This document shows positions 57,550-64,000 of a stretch of DNA of 64,000 nucleotides, piece after piece. Location: positions 62,001 through 126,000 of the forward strand of contig MU626301.1 of the NCBI GenBank assembly GCA_025603075.1, written 5' to 3'. How positions within the stretch are numbered: the stretch's first letter is position 1; the number at the start of each line of letters is the position of its first letter. The position numbers were made by a program, and so were the translations under genes. The notes under the pieces are model-generated. The model did not search any database. It saw only the letters and a list, made by a program, of their open reading frames with translations, and was not told the DNA's origin. The DNA comes from Neoconidiobolus thromboides FSU 785 (lineage: Eukaryota > Entomophthoromycota > Entomophthoromycetes > Entomophthorales > Neoconidiobolaceae).

Positions 57550-58999
57550 ATGAGTAGCAATAATAAAAATTTTGAGGAGAGTTTAGAGCAAAACAATAAA
57601 AGTAAAGATAATACTTTATCTACTAATAATATTTCAAACCCTTCAATTTCTAATGTAAATGGACTGGGGGGCTCTATTAAAAGCTTAAATTCTCCTCTTC
57701 CAATTTCAGAAAATGTAAACCTTCAGCAGGCAGAGGAATCTATAGCGCTTGCTTCACAAAAGTCAAACTCAACTTCAAAGCCTCAAACTGGTACTAATAA
57801 GTCGACACAATATAGTAGGAAATCCATAAAACCCCCTCATCAAAAGGACTCACTAAAAAATTTGCTGTACAATAATTCTAAGAGCACCAGTTTTTCAAGT
57901 TATTTATCAGATACCGAAAAGAAACAGCCAATATATCCTAACCTTGTTAGAGGGTTCAATTCTCAATATAATAACGCCAATTTTTCGCCTAAAGCTAATA
58001 TTAATGGTACTTTATATTCAAATTTGTTCATTATAGATTTATGATTTAATAGATCCAAATTTGGCACTAAAAAGTTTATCGAGTTTGTCACCTATATCTC
58101 CTGTTCCTAATAAACTACCGTTAGCACCGAGAGGGTCTATACCACAGAATATTTTACAAAGCCAAGTCAAGTTTAGTTCACCACTTAATCCTGACAAAAA
58201 AAACAAAAGAGAGCTGTTGAAAAGTGGTGAAATTAGTGATGGATCATTAAAACAAATAAGACGGTATTCTCGTAATGGGAAATCAGTAAATTTTCTATTA
58301 CTATTTAATATGCTAAAGTTAATCGATTTAAGGTAAGTACACCATTAAGCACAAGCTCAACCCCAATTCCATCTAGTATAGGATTATCTTCAACTTCTAC
58401 CCTTGGTCCACCTTATAAGCAAATAAAGACGAAAGAAGAAATTGAACACAATGCAAAGGTTATTGAAAAGTAAGCTTATGGTCTTTTTTAAGATAATTCT
58501 AACTTTTGTAGGATAAGCATAGCGCTTGAAAAAGACAAAATAGCAGTTATAAATCCAGAATATAAAAATAGCTTTAAAGATTTTAACGATGTTTTAGAGA
58601 GGCTTCTTCCTTATCATATTTATCAATACGATGAAAAGTCAATTAAGCCTACATATAACTCAATACTATTAGGTATAATGTTAATTTATTATTTATAGTT
58701 ATATTAACAAAGTTAAAAGATAAAAAGGAAGCTAATATTTCACAAAGATATAAAATTGTTTCCGATAAGATAGAAAATTATAAAAGAAAAATAAATGAGG
58801 TAGAATCATTATAATAAAATATAATAACAACTAAAAATTTATTAAGGAAAATTATGAGACAAAACATTTAAATATTATCATTGACAAATTTTTACTAAAT
58901 AATGATATACCATTTCAAGGATTTAATATTAATAATAGAATTACAACAGCGTCGCCGTCCAATGCTTCATCAAATCAAAGAGCAACTCCAGATAACTAA
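57550..58999 (+). CDS. GLTSCR1-domain protein, probable SWI/SNF-associated subunit
   Basis: About five or six exons. The N-terminal ~270 residues are Ser/Asn/Pro-rich and disordered (Q-, N- and S-rich blocks, SPISPVP, LAPRGSIP). The conserved part near the C-terminus reads FKDFNDVLERLLPYHIYQYD, the signature of the GLTSCR1 (BICRA/BICRAL) conserved region that in animals defines the non-canonical BAF remodeller; related proteins occur in fungi. It is followed by KIVSDKIENYKRKINEVESL, a helix, and a short polar tail ending ATPDN. Role in chromatin remodelling is inferred from the domain only. Convergent with the ChAPs gene, 162 bp between stops. Confidence 0.75.
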
Positions 59000-59161
59000 T
59001 CACATGTATTAATGAAAACTTTATATAAATAAAAGAAGTCAAGTGGGAATAAATAGATTGTATAATTTTACCAAATTATAATCTAGATTACTTTAATTTA
59101 ATAAATGTTTATTAAGTTTATTTTTTTATTTCTTATAAAATGTGTTTTTTTATTTGAGATT

Positions 59162-62100
59162 TTAAGAGTGTATTTCCTCGGTCCCTTTCATTTGGAAGGT
59201 AATGGCTATATCAATATATTTGTTAATAACTTTGAGGACATCTGGTGCAAGATCGAGAGAAAGTAGAAGATTTTTGATTTTCGTTAATCCGTGTAAACCA
59301 ATGATATGCTTTAAACTCATCATTACTTGATTAGGGATCTATAACTCACATTAACAATTATAATTAACTATGTTAAATCATTCTTACTTGACACGAATTA
59401 TAAAGCTTTTCAAAGTACATAGCAAGCCTAATTAATGCACCCATTATAAGCTGAAGTTCATTGTCTTTGGTATGTTGCTCTAAAAGAAAAGCCCATGATC
59501 TTGGTGAAAAAAGTTGATGAACACAGTTTGTGTATGCATCCTGCCCTTCTTCCTAAAATAATTAATAAACATTTAATATCTAAATTTTGACGTTACAATT
59601 CTATGAAGTCGGAGGCAAAGATCACCCAATGACTCCCATTCATGTCCAGAATAACGATAAGTTAAACGTTGAGATCTTGTTCCACTCATTTCGGCTCTCC
59701 AGGAAGTAAAAGCTCTAAGATCTTCATAAAGTACCATAAAGAGATTATCCAACCATCTCTCGCATAACCTCTTATGATTGAATTTGGATGAAGAGTCGCT
59801 TCTATTTGAAAGTTGAGAAGGTGGGGGAGATATATTTTTAACACTTTGGACAGGACTATCTTCAGCAGCAGATTTACTACTGAGAGAGTCATCATTAACT
59901 TTAGTAATTGATCCTTCTAAAATATTAATAATGTTAAATAAAAAATTTAAAACGCGGTAGAAATGCTACCTTTAATTGAATTGTTCGAACTTATTGAAAT
60001 ATCATTATTATTTAAAACTAAATCTTCGTATGGTTTTTCTAGTTCACTAATTTCGTTATCGCTTTTCTCATCAGCATTTGGTGTTAATGAAACATCATTA
60101 AAGCCATCATTATTTTCATTTAATGATCCTTCTTTTACAGAATTTTCGCTTTCACTTTCATGCTCCTTTTCAGGTTCCTTTTCTTTTTCCTCTTTATTTC
60201 CTTCTTCATTTTCATTTTCATTTTCATTTTCAGTTGTTTTAATCTCTTCAAAAGCAACGTCTTCTTGAGTTGGTTCAATTTCTTTTACGGCCAAATCGGT
60301 GTCAATTTCATTATTAATTTCATTATTAATTTCAATATTATCATTAGTATGGCTTTCATTATTATTTAATACCTGCTTTGAGTTATCAGGTACTTCGAGA
60401 GTAGTTGAAATTGAACTCTCTTTCTCTATACTATTTTCATTTTTTTCTTCATTTGATGGCGGAGATTTCATAGAATGGCTACTTCCATTTCTAACGCTTT
60501 GTTTAGTATTGGGTTGTATCACATCTTCTTTGGTTTTTTGCATACGGTACTCTTCTTCCATGACAAAGGATGAGGAACGATGATGGAGTAATTCATCCCA
60601 TCCGATTTTGGATGCAATTAATGTAAGAAGCTTATATGCTTTTGCAAAGGTCCCTTTTAATGCATTCCCAGGTAAGCGAGATAATGCAGTAGAAGACTAT
60701 TGTATTTAGAAAGATTATATATATATTTATGAATTTACCTCTTGTTCTGCTTCAGGATCTTCCTCAAGTCCATAAGCTAATATAGCCTCCGATTTTTGTG
60801 GAAAATGGGTTCTTTGTGGTGTAGGCATTTTTGGAAGCTCTCTTTCATTTATTGCAAACATGGGACAAGAATTTAATGTCAACAATGCCTGATAAAGTTA
60901 ACATGAATTAAATTAAATATAAACTAAATACCGTTTTATATTCTTTAAGTTCAACGTATAGCTCAGCAAGTTTAATCCAACTTCTAAACTCAGAAGGTGC
61001 AACATTCACAGCTCTACGAGTTAAAATAGTTGCTAAATCTAACCTACCCTATTTACTTTATGAATAAAGAGGTAGTAGTAAAAAAATGATATATACCTTC
61101 TTAATTAAAAATTCTGCTTGAGTTAAAAGTAAAGCGTATGATGAAGGCTTAAGCTTAAGTCCTTTACATAAAGCTTGAACTGCTAATATCTCTTGATCTG
61201 TTATATTTATTAAAAAATGCCAAATTTCAGATATAAATACAAACCTGTATCAATATAGCATTTAGCAAGCAGTGAGTTTATCTCAGGATCTATTTCTGCA
61301 AGCTTTGCAAAAAGATTTATTCCAGAATGATATCTACCAGTACTAATTAAATATTTCATTATTCCGTCAGTTAAATAATTATTGACATTTGTTGGAAACT
61401 GAAGATCTGCTTCCCCCCCTATCAAATGTCCTATTTAAAGTTAGAAAAACTTAGAACAGCAAAATATAATTTTTACCCTTCCAAAATAATGATTCAACAG
61501 CTTCAAAAAAACGAACTTCACTATCTAAATCAGGGATAATATTAAAGTAACGAAGTCCATCAACCTTATAAGTTAAATCATCGGAATAATGCATACTTCT
61601 AAGGACTGCTGAAATATAAGTCTCGACCCAATACTCATCTTTTATTGGAATCCTTAATATTTTTATTTAGTTACAAATATCTTAGTTTATTAAGGAATAT
61701 TACTTTTCAGCTTTGTTATTAACTGCATATGCTTCTACTCCTCCGGGAATTTTGACCTCAACACGAATATCTACACGAGAAAATGCATTATAACAACTAT
61801 AAATATTTAATTTACAATAATAAATATTTATAATATTTACCAATAAATTCCTGAGCGAACTCTCCAAACAGGAGCCTTAGCAAACCAGCCTTGTGGAACT
61901 TCCTATTTTTATTTTAATATAGATGTATAAATCATTATATTTATTACCATAAGGTAGGTTAACGAATTTAAGTATGCTGCCATAGTTGCTGAAGAAGATG
62001 CATCAAGCCCAAGCACGAAGTGATAGCATCCTAACTATAATTATTTTAATATTTTTAACTTCGGTTAATTATTGATAATACTTCTTTAATATTTGGTTTT

Positions 62101-62284
62101 GAATTGGTTTTAATCACATGGCATAAATCTGGTGGTCCAAGTTCTCTACATGTACCTTAAATGATTAATTTGGCTGCAACTTTTAATTTCAAAGTTATTT
62201 ACTAAGTGCTAGGGTACGTGTTGTTACGCATTCCCCCATATCATTTTCAAAGAATTCTGGGATATCCTTTAAAGTATCGCCCAT
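59162..62284 (-). CDS. ChAPs-family exomer subunit (Bch1/Bud7/Chs6-like)
   Basis: Cargo adaptor that with Chs5 and Arf1 exports selected membrane proteins (such as chitin synthase) from the trans-Golgi. About 14 exons from ATG 62284 (MGDTLKDIPEFFENDMGECV). Fungal family features: FVLGLDASSSATMAAYLNSL, PQGWFAKAPVWRVRSGIYC, RVDIRVEVKIPGGVEAYA, EVRFFEAVESLFWKGHLIGG, then TPR-like helices (ISTGRYHSGINLFAKL, EILAVQALCKGL, ILTRRAVNVAPSEFRSWIKL, ELYVELKEYKTALLTL), PMFAINERELPKMPTP, and after an insertion WLDNLFMVLYEDLRAFTSW and SPRSWAFLLEQH. The insertion (about 59947-60530) is ~190 residues of Glu/Asn/Ser-rich low complexity between the TPR body and the C-terminal domain. Confidence 0.92.
60110..60340. 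repeat. Low-complexity acidic coding tract in the ChAPs gene
   Basis: Short tandem repeats (atttcattatta, attttcattttc, ctttttc) encode runs of Asn-Glu-Ile-Asn and Glu-Asn/Glu-Lys on the minus strand. Typical slippage-prone linker DNA. Confidence 0.75.
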
Positions 62285-63046
62285 TTTAATAATAAACAAC
62301 AAATAGTGATAATTCTAATTAATAAATTAAATATTGAGTTATCAATTTAAAGCCACATAGCACATTCATTTAATTGGTGCTTTTTTAATCTAGTTTTTAA
62401 TTTTAAATTAGAGCATGGATGTAAATTATTGGATAATGATAATAAAACAGAAGTGTTCTTTTTGATTGAGTTTTATTTCAAACTTAACATTTTATGTAGA
62501 TAATGTAAGTAAAGTACATTCTCAAAACAAGCTCTGGGTTTAGTATGGTAAAAAAGCATTATGGTTATACATGATTTCATTACTTTTTCAATTTTTTAAG
62601 GACTGTTTGAGCAGAAAAATTGTTAGTAAAATTTAAATAAAACAATACATCCTTACTATAGTAAAAGCTATTATATTTTAGCACTTCATTTTTTTAACAT
62701 TAATTATAAAAAATGTTAAAAACTTCGCTTTTATATAAGCTTTTAACTATAAAAATATCAGTTTTCATATAATATCTAAAAAGTTTCATTAGAACATTAA
62801 TATCTGAAACATCTAAAAAGTTTTTTTTACTAAGCTTAAAGTAATTCCTGTACTAAAAAAGCTATTAAAATCTTCATAAAACATTAAAGCGGTGTTTTTA
62901 GTTATCAAGGAGTGTAAATATAAATTAACATAGGAATACCAGAATTATTTATTTTAAAATTGTTACTTTCTATTTGGTAGCGAAATTCTAAATTTAAATG
63001 TTTGAATACTTCAACATCTATTTTTGATAAACAAAAGTTTATTATT
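62285..63046. other. Spacer with one MITE upstream of the ChAPs gene
   Basis: 760 bp between the ChAPs start and the pam16 stop. MITE copy 13 at about 62562-62653. Nothing else recognised. Confidence 0.5.
62562..62653 (-). mobile_element. MITE family A copy 13 (reverse, diverged)
   Basis: Recognised by tgatttcattactttttcaa, ttttttaaggactgtttgag, ttgttagtaaaatttaaat and aatacatcctt. Outer ends are mutated and boundaries approximate. Confidence 0.65.
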
Positions 63047-63522
63047 TTAATTTGTTTGTTCTTTTTCTTTTTCGTTATCTTTTTCTATATTATTATCGAG
63101 GTTTTTTAATTCCATTTCAATACGCTCTTTGGCTCTATAAATTTTAGATTGTAGATAGAAAGAACCACCTTTCTTTGGATCATTGATTTCAAATAATGTT
63201 TCATAGCGCTTTAGAATATTTAGAAAATGAATGTAAAATTTAACTATTAGCTACCTTAATAATACTTTCTAAGGGTGAATCTTTCTCTACATTAAGAATT
63301 TGACACGCTTCGTCTATTGTTATACCAGTTTTTTTTGTTACTTCATCTGCATCAGACTTTACAGCTGAGCGGTTTTGAGCAGCCTCTTCAAAAATTAATA
63401 ACTTAGAAAAATATAGAAATGAATTATTTACCAGCTGCGGCAACTTTATAGGCATCTACAAAGGCTCGTCCAACTATCTTTGTGCCAGATAGTACCACTT
63501 GAATTATTGCTCTTGCTGACAT
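63047..63522 (-). CDS. pam16: Pam16/Tim16, J-like regulator of the mitochondrial import motor
   Basis: J-like protein that lacks the HPD motif and restrains Pam14/Tim14 stimulation of mtHsp70 in the TIM23 motor. Three exons (start 63522). N-terminus [20 protein letters not shown] is the usual mitochondrial segment with [15 protein letters not shown]. The J-like part follows: [20 protein letters not shown], then [20 protein letters not shown] and [17 protein letters not shown] is replaced by NDP, as in the family. The tail is Lys/Glu/Asn-rich. About 135 residues. Confidence 0.95.
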
Positions 63523-64000
63523 TTATAAAATAAACTGAAATAAAATAAGAGAAACGGTTAAATTTATTTATAAATATCGCAAAATTTTCGATAAAATCAA
63601 CGTTATGATTTGCAGGATTTTAATTACGCATAACGTCAAAAGGACCAGCTTTGAACACTTGTTATTTCTCTAGAAATTTCTAAACACTATTTTTCATATA
63701 TAAGACTTTTCATCTAAAATGTTGCAGTTTTACTGAACTTTGTAGTGATGATAATAGACTGCGATAGTAATTGCTGCTTTTTGCAAAGTTATTACTGGTT
63801 TTCAGAAAAGAAAATCCCAATTGAAAAAATGATAATTAGATTAAAAATATTAGTTCCTCGTTATAGTATTAGCATCAAACCTTTTGAGTATGGTTATTTT
63901 ATATCAATATAAATCAATTGATATTTTACAGCTTTAAAGTAGGTCAGTGAAATTAACACCCCAGAAATTTTTATCAAATTAAATAGACTAATTTTTGCTA
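63523..64000. other. Right-hand edge, upstream of pam16
   Basis: About 480 bp of AT-rich DNA with the likely pam16 promoter. No further gene or repeat seen. Confidence 0.5.

Overview
The window is nuclear DNA of a fungus. It is very AT-rich (by eye about three quarters A+T). Genes are split by many short GT..AG introns, mostly 40-60 nt, with a few longer. Several genes are fungal or strongly fungal-type: Sec66, a ChAPs/exomer subunit, the complex I 9.5 kDa subunit and a long Uso1. Arp2/3, HIRA, respiratory complex I and a full mitochondrial protein-import and translation set are also represented. I favour an early-diverging, zygomycete-grade fungus; anything closer is a guess.

Layout. 0-5 kb: 3-methylcrotonyl-CoA carboxylase beta (cut by the left edge), sec66, sft2, an acylpyruvase (FAHD1-like) and a GNAT acetyltransferase. 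5-10.6 kb: gene-poor accessory stretch with three MITE copies, an intronless Gag-protease-derived gene, a decayed copy of the GNAT gene and a G-rich island. 10.6-21.2 kb: arpc4, rab6/ypt6, mitochondrial hsp78, HIRA (convergent with hsp78, stops 27 bp apart) and an ER thioredoxin-like protein. 21-29.4 kb: TFIIH tfb2, a protein with three identical-spacing CCHC motifs and a cysteine/glycine-repeat protein, separated by repeat-bearing spacers. 29.4-36.5 kb: mrt4, imp1, mL45, the complex I 9.5 kDa subunit, phs1 and calcineurin B. 36.9-44.2 kb: a giant Uso1/p115 whose coiled-coil tail is built from about 18 tandem units that differ in length by whole heptads. 45.6-48.7 kb: a PMCA-type calcium ATPase. 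50.3-63.5 kb: uL10m, dph5, smp3, an EF-hand protein, bL33m, a second acylpyruvase, a GLTSCR1-domain protein, a ChAPs protein and pam16.

Much of the gene content is housekeeping for mitochondria (Hsp78, Pam16, Imp1, mL45, uL10m, bL33m, complex I, MCC) and for the secretory pathway (Sec66, Sft2, Rab6, Uso1, Smp3, exomer). Rab6, Sft2, Uso1 and ChAPs all act around the Golgi, but they are scattered and there is no sign of operon-like organisation. Calcineurin B and the PMCA pump belong to the same calcium circuit.

The least ordinary material is between genes. I find a family of 13 short (~70-100 bp) inverted-repeat elements, several with clean 4-bp target duplications; a separate 366-bp element with ~30-bp terminal inverted repeats; and the lone Gag-protease gene, whose protease has lost its catalytic Asp-Ser/Thr-Gly motif while the reading frame stays open. 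Exon boundaries were read by eye from splice signals and family similarity; no alignment or database search was run.
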